Both the position numbers and the translations under genes were made by a program. A stretch of DNA of 64,000 bases, from NCBI GenBank assembly GCA_014799385.1, contig JAAVIC010000025.1:1-64000 (forward strand), given 5' to 3'. The notes beneath the pieces were generated by a model. That model saw nothing but the letters and a program-made list of their open reading frames with translations. It had not been told where the DNA came from and made no database searches. Source of the DNA: Oscillospiraceae bacterium. GTDB lineage: Bacteria; Bacillota; Clostridia; Oscillospirales; Ruminococcaceae. Shown piece by piece: positions 43,600-51,348 of the stretch. How positions within the stretch are numbered: the stretch's first letter is position 1; each line of letters starts with the position of its first letter.

Positions 43600-43683
43600 C
43601 GATACACAAAAATCCCCCTGTATGCTTGCCGGCTCAGGGGGATTATTTTGTGACCGAATGGATATACTAGCACTTTCTCTGTC
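43600..43683 (-). ncRNA. Antisense RNA antitoxin, convergent with the toxin mRNA
   Basis: A consensus promoter at 43690-43718 on the minus strand would start an RNA near 43683 that runs into the shared terminator (43611-43644) and ends near 43600 in a T-run. It covers the 3' untranslated end of the toxin mRNA. This convergent layout with a shared terminator is that of the par (Fst) and TxpA-RatA type I systems. The RNA itself is inferred from promoter and terminator. Confidence 0.65.
43608..43650. terminator. Bidirectional terminator shared by toxin mRNA and antisense RNA
   Basis: AATCCCCCT (43611-43619) pairs with AGGGGGATT (43636-43644). Forward transcripts meet ATTATTTT, reverse transcripts meet TTTTTGTG. 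Confidence 0.85.
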
Positions 43684-43689
43684 ACTTAT

Positions 43690-43718
43690 ATTATACCACA
43701 CCAATCTTGATTTGTCAA
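43690..43718 (-). promoter_or_regulatory. Promoter of the antisense RNA
   Basis: Minus strand TTGACA (43713-43718), 17 bp, TATAAT (43690-43695). Confidence 0.85.
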
Positions 43719-43734
43719 CACCTTTTTACAATTA

Positions 43735-44229
43735 TCAATAATACTCTTCGTGAATCAGAAAATGCCCCGAGAAATCGAATGCGGTAACCTTGAATTCTAC
43801 CTCTTTGCCGCCCGTGTTCACGGTGAGGCTCTCCGAATGTGGAAATGCCTTGTTCAGCAAAGTCTCCTCGCCTTCGGTATCGGTGATTTCGATTCTCAGC
43901 GAACCCTCGCCATCACCTTTAACCTCTATCTCGAACACACCGCCCTTGAGCGTTTTCTCCGTCGTTCCATTGATTTCACGTCCGTAAACGTTCCAATAAG
44001 GCGGATTTGTTGAGTATTCAACTTCGATATTTCTCGCGCGGAATCCGCCTGTTATGGTATTGTAAAATAACGCGAATGCCGCGACAACAAACACAATCGC
44101 CAACATTCCGGGAACAATCAGCCATACGAGAATCTTCTTCCGTGAGGTTTTTTCGACCTTGTTCGGGTTAATCGCCGGCGGGATATAGCCCTCATATATG
44201 CCGTTGTTTTGGTTGTTCGGTTCATTCAT
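43735..44229 (-). CDS. Membrane-anchored protein of unknown function
   Basis: 164 aa. A cytoplasmic N-terminus with basic residues, one membrane helix (LVWLIVPGMLAIVFVVAAFA, about residues 32-52) and an extracytoplasmic beta-rich domain of about 105 residues (GGVFEIEVKGDGEGSLRIEI). No family recognised. It follows the glycosyltransferase gene by 2 bp and is probably co-transcribed with it. Confidence 0.72.
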   Translation of the reverse strand: MNEPNNQNNGIYEGYIPPAINPNKVEKTSRKKILVWLIVPGMLAIVFVVAAFALFYNTITGGFRARNIEVEYSTNPPYWNVYGREINGTTEKTLKGGVFEIEVKGDGEGSLRIEITDTEGEETLLNKAFPHSESLTVNTGGKEVEFKVTAFDFSGHFLIHEEYY

Positions 44230-44231
44230 AG

Positions 44232-45167
44232 TCAGAACTCCTCTTTGACAAGGTACTTCGGGCGGTTTTTGCCCTCAAGGTACAGCTTGGAGAGATACAG
44301 CGACACGATTCCCATACACCCGAGAATCACCCCGCCGATGAACGTCATCACGGTAAGCAGCAGGAACAGTAAATATAGCGGATTGCCCACAACCGCCTGA
44401 ACGATTGTTACGATCAACAGAGCCAGTGTCGCCGCGCACATCACGATTCCCATAATCAGCGGAATGGCAAGCGGCGCGGTTGAGAACGCCATAATCCCGT
44501 CAAGAGAGTAGAGAAACAGCTTCCAAAACGACCATTTTGTTTCGCCCGCCGCGCGTTGGATATTCTCGTATTCCAGCCATTTGGTCTTGAATCCCACCCA
44601 ACCGAAAATCCCTTTGGAAAAGCGGTTGTACTCTTTCATATCGAGAATCGCGTCCACAACTTGCCGCGTCATCATACGGTAATCGCGTGCGCCGTCCACG
44701 ATGTCCGCCGTGGAGATTTTGTTCATCAGCCCGTAGAACCGCCGCGCGAACCACGAGCGGATAGGAGGTTCGCCCTTGCGGTCAACGCGCCTTGTCGCCA
44801 CGGAATCGTATCCCTCTTCAATGTGAGAGTACATCTCGGGCAGCAGAGCGGGCGGGTCTTGCAAATCCGCGTCCATCAGCACAACGACATCTCCGCGCGC
44901 TCGTTCAAATCCCGCATAGATTGCCGCTTCCTTGCCGAAATTGCGCGAAAACGACACCAAATGCACGCGTTCGTCCTGTTCGCGGAGATTTTTCACTGCC
45001 TCGACCGTTTTATCGCGCGAACCATCGTTCACGAAAATAAATTCAACCTCCACGCCCTTGTCGGCGAAGAACTTGTCCTGTTTTATCGCCTCCGCGTAAA
45101 ACAGCGGAACGCTCTCTTCCTCGTTATAACACGGGACGATTATGCTGAGTAAATTGTTATTATTCAA
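44232..45167 (-). CDS. Glycosyltransferase family 2, GtrB/polyprenyl-phosphate type, membrane-bound
   Basis: 311 aa from TTG 45167, placed 8 bases after AGGAG; a TTG at 45185 also opens the frame but has no ribosome site. The GT-A catalytic domain has SIIVPCYNEEESVPLFYAEA at the N-terminus, VVLMDADLQDPP (DxD motif) and FSRNFGKEAAIYAGFERARG. Two C-terminal membrane helices (about residues 228-250 and 262-290) as in GtrB/DPM1-type enzymes that transfer a sugar to undecaprenyl phosphate. Acts in cell-surface polymer modification; the sugar is unknown. Confidence 0.92.
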   Translation of the reverse strand: MNNNNLLSIIVPCYNEEESVPLFYAEAIKQDKFFADKGVEVEFIFVNDGSRDKTVEAVKNLREQDERVHLVSFSRNFGKEAAIYAGFERARGDVVVLMDADLQDPPALLPEMYSHIEEGYDSVATRRVDRKGEPPIRSWFARRFYGLMNKISTADIVDGARDYRMMTRQVVDAILDMKEYNRFSKGIFGWVGFKTKWLEYENIQRAAGETKWSFWKLFLYSLDGIMAFSTAPLAIPLIMGIVMCAATLALLIVTIVQAVVGNPLYLLFLLLTVMTFIGGVILGCMGIVSLYLSKLYLEGKNRPKYLVKEEF

Positions 45168-45224
45168 TAGTAAGACTCCTATCAAAAAATTTCAGATCGG
45201 CAAGAAAGCCGCGAATACGCTCAA

Positions 45225-45683
45225 TTATTCTTCGGGCTTTGGCGCCTTGTCCTTGTTCTCCTCCACGAGTATCGTCATCTCAAACGGCGAGAACACGCGT
45301 GAATACGGGGTCAGCGGATTCATCACGGTTACCTTGCCCATAACCGAGCGGAAGAAGTTTACCGTATTGATTTTCATCACGTCAAACTGCGTCTGATTCT
45401 GCTTTACGAATACGCTTATCCGTTCGGGGGAGGTGAAGAACGGCACGGCAACTCTTCCGTCTTTCTGCATCATCAAAATATTCAGATGCTTCTCGCCGTT
45501 TACCGACTCCTCCGTATATTGCCCTATCATAAGCACCTCTGCCGCCATTAAATCGGGCAGCAGCTTGCTCCACTTGAGCTTGGTTTCATCTTGATTCGCC
45601 TCCAGGATACGCGCCTCCAACTCCTTGTTGAAGTTCTTCATATCCTCCAGCCATTCATAACCCTGTTCCTTTTCGTCAGCCAT
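45225..45683 (-). CDS. SseB-family N-terminal domain protein
   Basis: 152 aa; ATG after AAGATAAGGAGTATAGA. The SseB domain is seen as HLNILMMQKDGRVAVPFFTS, then PERISVF and VMNPLTPYSRVFSPFEM, near the end of the usual domain. SseB-like proteins of bacteria are cytoplasmic and of uncertain function. The gene follows repeat copy D by 21 bp. Confidence 0.75.
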   Translation of the reverse strand: MADEKEQGYEWLEDMKNFNKELEARILEANQDETKLKWSKLLPDLMAAEVLMIGQYTEESVNGEKHLNILMMQKDGRVAVPFFTSPERISVFVKQNQTQFDVMKINTVNFFRSVMGKVTVMNPLTPYSRVFSPFEMTILVEENKDKAPKPEE

Positions 45684-45703
45684 TCTATACTCCTTATCTT
45701 AAA

Positions 45704-45844
45704 AGCAAATTGCGAATCGTCGACATCGCCGCAGGCGATGTCGACTAGCCGAGCGTCACGGTTCACGCTGCGCGTGCACCGCGCCGCTCGCTTTCGCAAT
45801 TTGCACTAGTTACCGGTAGGTTGTTTTGGTTATAACGTGCTAAA
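45704..45844 (-). repeat. 5'-leader hairpin repeat, copy D
   Basis: Read on the minus strand: TTTAGCACG-type outer segment (CCAAAACAACCTACCGG), GTGCAAATTGCGAAAGCGAGCG, first hairpin with GGTGCACGC, conserved CCGTGACGCTCGG, second hairpin GTCGACATCGCC/GGCGATGTCGAC, then GCAATTTGCT. The edge is 21 bp from the start codon of the gene at 45683. Confidence 0.78.
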
Positions 45845-45907
45845 CTCGCGCCCCAAACAGCAGATTAGAGTTATAGCCCAAATAACCGACAACTAAAAAT
45901 TATATTG

Positions 45908-47845
45908 TTATCTTGTCTTTTCCGCGTTCTCCTTGACGATTTTTGCGATTACCTCATCTGTGGGAGACGCGCCCAAATCGCCGTCCTTGCGCGAACGCAG
46001 CGAAACAGTGTTGTCCTCGACCTCTTTGTCGCCGACAATGAAGAAATACGGAATCTTCTCCAACTGCGCCTGGCGAATCTTGTAACCGATCTTCTCGTTG
46101 CGGTTGTCCACGGTTACGCGGATTCCGTATTTGTCAAGCTCTGCGGCAATCTTCTCGCCGTATTCCTTTGCTCTGTCCGTAACGGGCAGGATTCTCACCT
46201 GCTCGGGCGACAGCCACAACGGCAGCGCGCCCGCGTATTTCTCGATAAGATAAGCGAGGGTTCTCTCATAGCATCCGAGAGAGGTACGGTGAATGATATA
46301 CGGATTCTTCTTTGTTCCGTCAACGTCAACATATTCCATACCAAACTTTTGAGCAAGCAGCATATCGATCTGAAGGGTAACAATGGTATCTTCCTTGCCG
46401 AAAACATTTCTGTACTGAATGTCCAGCTTAGGTCCATAGAACGCTGCCTCGTCAATTCCCACGGTATATTCAACGTTCAAATCTTTGAGGATTTTTTCCA
46501 TTGCGTTCTGCGCTGTTTCCCACTGCTCTGCCGTACCCTCGTACTTGTTCTTGGGATTTGCGGGGTCCCACTGCGAAAAGCGGAATGTGCAGTCTTCGAG
46601 CATTCCAACAGTGCCAAGCATATATTTTGCAAGGTCAAGGCACTCCTTAAACTCATCTTCGAGCTGTTCGGGGCGGAGAATATAATGCCCTTCGGAAATT
46701 GTGAACTGACGAACACGGATAAGACCGTGCATTTCGCCTGAATCCTCGTTGCGGAACAGGGTAGAGGTTTCCGTTAATCTCATCGGCAAATCGCGGTAGG
46801 AACGCTGACGGTTCAGGAACACCTGATACTGGAACGGACAAGTCATCGGACGGAGCGCAAAGCACTCCTTGGTTTCGTCTGCAGGGTCGCCGAGAACGAA
46901 CATTCCGTCCAGATAGTGATCCCAGTGCCCCGAAATTTTATACAGCTCACGCTTTGCCATATACGGTGTCTTGGTGAGCAGGCAGCCGCGCTTGGCTTCC
47001 TCGTCCTCAACCCAACGCTGCATGATTTGAATGACTTTCGCGCCCTTCGGAAGAAGTATCGGCAAGCCTTGTCCGATATAGTCAACGGTGGTGAAATATT
47101 CAAGCTCACGTCCGAGCTTGTTGTGGTCGCGTTTTTTCGCCTCTTCAACACGCTCCAGATGTTCGTTCAGAGCTTCCTTGTTCGGGAACGCGCAGCCGTA
47201 GATTCGAGTAAGCATTTTGTTCTTTTCCGAGCCGCGCCAATACGCGCCTGTCACCGAGGTGAGCTTAAACGCTTTAACCGAGGACGTACTCATCAGGTGC
47301 GGACCCGCGCACAAATCGGTGAAGTCGCCCTGTTTGTAGAACGAGATAGGCTCGCCCTTGTCGGCGTGCTCCTTGCAAAGCTCGACCTTGTACGGTTCGC
47401 CTTGCTCTTCAAGGTATTTTATCGCTTCATCGGGAGAAAGCTCAAATTGTTCCAGCTTGATACTCTCCTTGACGATCTTCTTCATCTCCGCCTCGATTTT
47501 CGAGAGGGTTTCAACGGTGAACGGCTCTTCGGTGTCGAAATCATAGTAAAATCCGTTCTCGATTGCCGGCCCGATCGCCAGCTTGGTATTCGGAAACAGA
47601 CGCTTAACGGCTTGTGCCAGAACGTGAGAGGCGGTGTGATTGAACGCTCTCTGACCCTGCTCGTCCTCAAAGGTGAGGATATTCAGCGTGCAGCCCTCGG
47701 TAAGCGCGGTGCGCATATCGCAGACCTTGCCGTTGATTTCGGCAGCGCAGGCGGTCTTAGCCAGACCAAGCTCCCGTGCGGCGTCAAACGCGGAAATTCC
47801 CGCGTCAAATTCCTTAACTTCTCCGTTTTTCAATGTGATTTTCAT
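45908..47845 (-). CDS. thrS: Threonyl-tRNA synthetase
   Basis: 645 aa, standard length. TGS domain (about residues 1-60: FDAARELGLAKTACAAEING), the second additional domain for editing with HTASHVLAQAVKRLFP and HADKGEPISFYKQGDFTDLC (zinc His/Cys), catalytic core with the class II motifs (MTCPFQYQVF, RLTETSTLFRNEDSGEMHGL) and the C-terminal anticodon-binding domain (PEQVRILPVTDRAKEYGEKI). The start codon follows GGAAAGGAATTCACATT. Its leader has a hairpin but no T-box. Confidence 0.97.
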   Translation of the reverse strand: MKITLKNGEVKEFDAGISAFDAARELGLAKTACAAEINGKVCDMRTALTEGCTLNILTFEDEQGQRAFNHTASHVLAQAVKRLFPNTKLAIGPAIENGFYYDFDTEEPFTVETLSKIEAEMKKIVKESIKLEQFELSPDEAIKYLEEQGEPYKVELCKEHADKGEPISFYKQGDFTDLCAGPHLMSTSSVKAFKLTSVTGAYWRGSEKNKMLTRIYGCAFPNKEALNEHLERVEEAKKRDHNKLGRELEYFTTVDYIGQGLPILLPKGAKVIQIMQRWVEDEEAKRGCLLTKTPYMAKRELYKISGHWDHYLDGMFVLGDPADETKECFALRPMTCPFQYQVFLNRQRSYRDLPMRLTETSTLFRNEDSGEMHGLIRVRQFTISEGHYILRPEQLEDEFKECLDLAKYMLGTVGMLEDCTFRFSQWDPANPKNKYEGTAEQWETAQNAMEKILKDLNVEYTVGIDEAAFYGPKLDIQYRNVFGKEDTIVTLQIDMLLAQKFGMEYVDVDGTKKNPYIIHRTSLGCYERTLAYLIEKYAGALPLWLSPEQVRILPVTDRAKEYGEKIAAELDKYGIRVTVDNRNEKIGYKIRQAQLEKIPYFFIVGDKEVEDNTVSLRSRKDGDLGASPTDEVIAKIVKENAEKTR

Positions 47846-48003
47846 AATGTGAATTCCTTTCCGACGGACTATACAAACGTCCTGTCGATATTCGGGGCAT
47901 CTCTAAAAATCTTGTTTGAATCAAAATCATTTTTAGAGAGGCTCTATTGGCAGAGATTTTCCCTACTCTCTATTATTCTACAACTTTTTCCCGAAAATGT
48001 CAA
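47846..48003 (-). promoter_or_regulatory. thrS promoter and leader with an 11-bp hairpin
   Basis: Minus strand TTGACA (47998-48003), 17 bp, TAGAAT (47975-47980). In the ~120-nt leader TCTCTAAAAAT (47900-47910) pairs with ATTTTTAGAGA (47939-47949) around a 28-nt loop. None of the T-box landmarks (GGGTGG..CCGCG, specifier loop) is present, unlike many Firmicutes thrS genes. The hairpin has no following T-run, so regulation by termination is not evident. Confidence 0.65.
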
Positions 48004-48102
48004 GGGATTTAGAAATTTTTCGGGATTTTTACACAAATTGAGCCGATTAACCGAAGTAAGAAAAAACTTGTTCCATTCAAGAAAAAAAATTACCGAAAAC
48101 AC

Positions 48103-48131
48103 TTGACATTTGCCGAAAAATAGTGTACAAT
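48103..48131 (+). promoter_or_regulatory. Promoter of the structured RNA at 48.1-48.6 kb
   Basis: TTGACA (48103-48108), 17 bp, TACAAT (48126-48131). Confidence 0.8.
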
Positions 48132-48137
48132 AAAAGT

Positions 48138-48558
48138 GAATAAAGATGTGGATTCGCGAATTTGCTCATTATCGGGAATGTCGCGGTTTGCGGGAAACGG
48201 ATTTGTTCATTGCCGAGTCAAAACGTGAGTTTTGAGAAAGTCAGGTCATAAGCGCCGAAAATCACTTTGATTTTCAGCTGTCACAACCGTGGGTGCAAAG
48301 TCCCGCATTCGGGGAGAGGCGCAGGGCAGGCTTTGGCGATTTCGATCCGGGCGGATTGACAAGGCGGAAAACGCGGAAATATCGGTATCCAGCACGATAC
48401 GGGACGGTAAACCGAGCGATAATACGTTCAGGCTCACTGCCGCGATTGGGTGAAACTGCCGAGTTCCATAGCGTTTGTTGTTTGATTTGGACGTTCATTT
48501 AAGACGCGCTGTATCGCGAAAGCCGCATGGCGATCGTGATACAGCGCCTTTTTCTTTT
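48138..48558 (+). ncRNA. Candidate structured RNA of ~420 nt, class unknown
   Basis: It has its own promoter (48103-48131) and a strong terminator (GCGCTGTATC 48506-48515 with GATACAGCGC 48538-48547, then TTTTTCTTTT). No good reading frame inside. Hairpins include GAAAATCA/TGATTTTC (about 48257-48275) and GTCCCGCATTCGGGG. I checked for RNase P, tmRNA, SRP, 6S, T-box, cobalamin, SAM, lysine, glycine, c-di-GMP and c-di-AMP core motifs and found none convincing, though GGGTGCAAAGTCCCG recalls a riboswitch internal loop. It may be a free RNA or a leader controlling the LUD-domain gene 75 bp beyond the terminator. Confidence 0.55.
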
Positions 48559-48631
48559 CAGTCAGCCGACATATCGGTTATAGTAGAAGTATAAATCAAA
48601 ATTTGTGTTTAGCAGAAAGGGCAAAAAATAA

Positions 48632-49237
48632 ATGGATTTCTCAATTGTTGAAAAAAATTTGAAAGATAGGGGATATGCAGTAACAATCTTTGAAACAGCT
48701 GCTGAAGCTGTAAAATATTTAGATGTGCAAATTGATAATCAGACAGTCGGTTTTGGGGGTTCAGTAACACTTGAACAGATGAAGTTATTTGAAACACTCC
48801 AAAGCCATAACACAGTATTTTGGCATCAAAGGATACCGGTAGGAAAAACAAGTGCGGAAGTCAGGGTTGCAGCTAATAAAGCGGCAATATACATATCTTC
48901 TGTAAACGGATTGGCGGAAACAGGCGAAATAATAAACATTGACGGTAATTGTAATCGAGTGGCTTCTATTTTTTATGGCCATAAGAAAGTATATTTGATA
49001 ATCGGTAAAAATAAATTGGAAAAAGATTATGACAGTGCCTTATATCGTTCTAGAAATGTGGCTTCGCCCTTGAATGCAAAAAGAGTTGGTGCAAAAACCC
49101 CTTGTGCAATTAAAGGTGATAAATGTTATGATTGTAAGAGTCCGGAAAGAATTTGCCGAGGACTTTCTGTCTTATGGGGTAAACCAATGACAGGTGAATT
49201 TGAAGTGGTTTTAGTCAATGAGGAATTGGGATATTGA
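48632..49237 (+). CDS. LUD-domain protein (LutC/YkgG-related)
   Basis: 201 aa; ATG after AGAAAGGGCAAAAAATAA. The LUD fold is visible: VGFGGSVTLEQMKLFETLQS, then AANKAAIYISSVNGLAETGE, IINIDGNCNRVASIFYGHKK and the C-terminal cysteine region CAIKGDKCYDCKSPERICR. LUD proteins often take part in lactate use with LutA/LutB, but here the gene is alone, so the metabolic role is open. The Cys cluster may bind metal. Confidence 0.85.
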   Translation: MDFSIVEKNLKDRGYAVTIFETAAEAVKYLDVQIDNQTVGFGGSVTLEQMKLFETLQSHNTVFWHQRIPVGKTSAEVRVAANKAAIYISSVNGLAETGEIINIDGNCNRVASIFYGHKKVYLIIGKNKLEKDYDSALYRSRNVASPLNAKRVGAKTPCAIKGDKCYDCKSPERICRGLSVLWGKPMTGEFEVVLVNEELGY

Positions 49238-49452
49238 CAATTCCAAGTGTGTTTACCAGCTATTACTACAATAGTAATGAAATAGTTACACAGCGTCAGA
49301 GCGTATAGAAAATTTAATCCATGCGCTCTATTTTTATGTAAAGGAGCAAAGAGTAGGCAGAAACCCCAAACTAGCAACATTATCGATTGACAAATTTTAT
49401 CAGAAGATATTTTGCTTTCGGCATTAGAAACAGCGGGCAACAGAAACAAAAT
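49238..49452. other. Intergenic region after the LUD gene
   Basis: AT-rich with no supported gene. Confidence 0.4.
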
Positions 49453-49490
49453 AAATAAGCCCCCAAAGTTTTCACTTTGGAGGCTTATTT
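49453..49490. terminator. Bidirectional terminator
   Basis: AATAAGCCCCCAAAGTT pairs with AACTTTGG-type arm AGTGAAAACTTTGGGGGCTT on the opposite strand; T-rich on the minus side, so it mainly serves the ferredoxin gene. Confidence 0.75.
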
Positions 49491-49505
49491 GTTTAAGCAA
49501 TGAAA

Positions 49506-49676
49506 TTAGTTTGCCTGAGGAGCACCTACAGGGCAGGTTCCTGCGCAAGCGCCGCAGTCAACGCAAGTATCCGCGTCGATAACGTACTTGCCGTCACCCT
49601 CGGAAATAGCGCTTACAGGGCAGCCCTCTGCACAAGCTCCGCAAGAAATGCACTCATCTGAAATCTGATATGCCAT
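49506..49676 (-). CDS. Ferredoxin, 2[4Fe-4S] clostridial type
   Basis: 56 aa from ATG 49676, after CAGGAGGTACATACCA; an ATG at 49703 is less likely. Two cluster motifs CISCGACAEGCP and CVDCGACAGTCP in the classic clostridial ferredoxin arrangement. Carries low-potential electrons between anaerobic oxidoreductases in the cytoplasm. Single gene, followed by a terminator. Confidence 0.95.
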   Translation of the reverse strand: MAYQISDECISCGACAEGCPVSAISEGDGKYVIDADTCVDCGACAGTCPVGAPQAN

Positions 49677-49875
49677 TGGTATGTACCTCCTGAAATTATT
49701 CAACCACTTGGGTTCTATCTATATTGTATCATATTTTCAGAAAAAATCAAGTGAAAAAATGTAGAAATTTTATCGGAATTTTTGTGTATTTTAACGTAGT
49801 TATGACTAACTGCCGAACCACAAATCGGATTATCGCCCAAAAACCGCACGGGAAATTCTCTTGTAATCGGTCATA

Positions 49876-50080
49876 ATACTAATTCACAATCTACGTATAG
49901 ACATCTTTGCGTCAATCTCGCGCCTATCGCCGCGTCAACGCTCCTTGCAAGAGGACGGAACGTCCTCTGATACATACAGTACGCCTGCGTCGCTAGGTTG
50001 AACGCGTAGCGTTCATTCGTCCTTGCGCTAGACGCGACCTTGCCGCAAATCTTGTCTATACTACGATTGCGAATTAGTAT
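49876..50080. repeat. 205-bp inverted-repeat (MITE-like) element
   Basis: The ends are imperfect inverted repeats of 28 bp (49876-49903 against 50053-50080; ATACTAATTCACAATC against GATTGCGAATTAGTAT). Inside are the smaller hairpins AGAGGACG/CGTCCTCT and GAACGC/GCGTTC. No coding sequence. Lies upstream of holB. Confidence 0.7.
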
Positions 50081-50171
50081 AAATTCAAAAACCGCTTGAT
50101 TTTCCCGATAAAATGATGTATAATATAAACAGGGCTGTAAAAGCCGCGCAAATTCACAGGCGGGTGAAAAA

Positions 50172-51122
50172 ATGAAACTATATGGAAAAGACACACTTAA
50201 GCGTCATCTGGACGAAATCGCCGCGAAAGGCAGGCTTCCGCACGCGATAATGTTCTCGGGACATTCGGGCAGCGGTCGGAAAACTCTCGCGCGATACACG
50301 GCGCAGCTTTTCCTGTGCCCGGAACGAGACTGTGGACATTGCTCTGTTTGCCGCAGCATTGAGAACGATGCCCACCCCGATGTAATCTTCGTTAAGCGGC
50401 AGTGCGGCGGGAAGTACCTGATGGACCCATTAAGCGATGTGCTGCGCGATGTAGTGGTTCTTCCTATCAGCGGCAAGATGAAAATTTACGTGTTTGAGGA
50501 GTGCGATACAATGCTGTCGCGGCACTTGAACGCTCTCCTGAAGCTGATTGAGGAGCCTGCGCCGCATTTGCGCTTTATTTTTACCTGTGAAAACACCGCG
50601 ATAATCCCCGAAACGATCATGTCGCGCGTGACGGAGTTTGAAGTCCCCGACACGTCTGTTGATGAATGCGAACGGTATTTGCTGGACAGCGGTATGGATT
50701 CCGCAAAGGCAAGGTCGTTGGCGGAGATGTTCTCCGGAAATATCGGAAAGTGCGGCGGATTGGACGGCTCTGAGGGCGAGCTTATCGGCGCGGCGCGAAC
50801 CGTAGCTGCGGCAATCGGCGCGCGGGATTTTGTCACCGCGGGCGGCGCGCTTGCCAAGCACCAGTCCAACCGCGCGGAATTTGGCGAGATTATGGATTAT
50901 CTTGTAAATCTGTTCCGTGACGCGATGGCTCTGAAATTCGGCTGTGAAGCGGAATATTTCGGAAAGAAGGAATCCCGAAAAATCGCCGATAACTTCACCG
51001 AGGCGGAGATTTTGAATATGTTGGACGCGGTATTCGAGGTTCAGCGCAACGAAATTTATAATCTGAATCTGGGACTTACGGGCGCGTACTTCGTATCAAG
51101 GGTAATGACGGTTGATGGTTGA
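50172..51122 (+). CDS. holB: DNA polymerase III delta' subunit
   Basis: 316 aa; ATG after GGCGGGTGAAAAA. Part of the clamp-loader complex. AAA+ features: FSGHSGSGRKTLARY (P-loop), zinc cysteines in CPERDCGHCSVC, KMKIYVFEECDTM (Walker B region) and LLKLIEEPAPHLRFIF, followed by the sensor ETIMSRV. The C-terminal domain is helical. It is followed by ricT, the usual order in Firmicutes (holB-yaaT). Confidence 0.93.
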   Translation: MKLYGKDTLKRHLDEIAAKGRLPHAIMFSGHSGSGRKTLARYTAQLFLCPERDCGHCSVCRSIENDAHPDVIFVKRQCGGKYLMDPLSDVLRDVVVLPISGKMKIYVFEECDTMLSRHLNALLKLIEEPAPHLRFIFTCENTAIIPETIMSRVTEFEVPDTSVDECERYLLDSGMDSAKARSLAEMFSGNIGKCGGLDGSEGELIGAARTVAAAIGARDFVTAGGALAKHQSNRAEFGEIMDYLVNLFRDAMALKFGCEAEYFGKKESRKIADNFTEAEILNMLDAVFEVQRNEIYNLNLGLTGAYFVSRVMTVDG

Positions 51123-51189
51123 TAGCTGCACCGAGACGCCCATTTCCCGAATTTTGTCAAGCTATTGGGATTCAGTTCAGGAGCGCAAT

Positions 51190-51329
51190 AATTCAAATCA
51201 AGCTGCCGGGGAGAAGTGCAAATTCAAAACGCGAGCGGCGCGGCATACCGCGAAGCGGTGTGCCGTGACGCTCAGCGAACGCAGGTGAAATCCGCATTGC
51301 GGATTTCACCTGCGTGGTTTTGAATTTGC
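51190..51329 (+). repeat. 5'-leader hairpin repeat, copy B
   Basis: GTGCAAATTCAAAACGCGAG, first hairpin with CATACCGC/GCGGTGTG, conserved CCGTGACGCTCAGCGAACGC, second hairpin TGAAATCCGC/GCGGATTTCA, then GCGTGGTTTTGAATTTGC. The 3' edge is 20 bp before ATG 51349. Confidence 0.8.
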
Positions 51330-51348
51330 CATCTAGATAGGAGTTATT

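Noticed and set aside
45905-46741. 278-aa open frame on the plus strand inside thrS
   Set aside because: It is antisense to the conserved class II synthetase core; no start site of its own and its sequence has no known domain.
48138-48558. RNase P RNA, cobalamin riboswitch or c-di-GMP riboswitch
   Set aside because: The conserved cores of these classes could not be found by eye; only a short GGGTGCAAAGTCCCG-like match remains.
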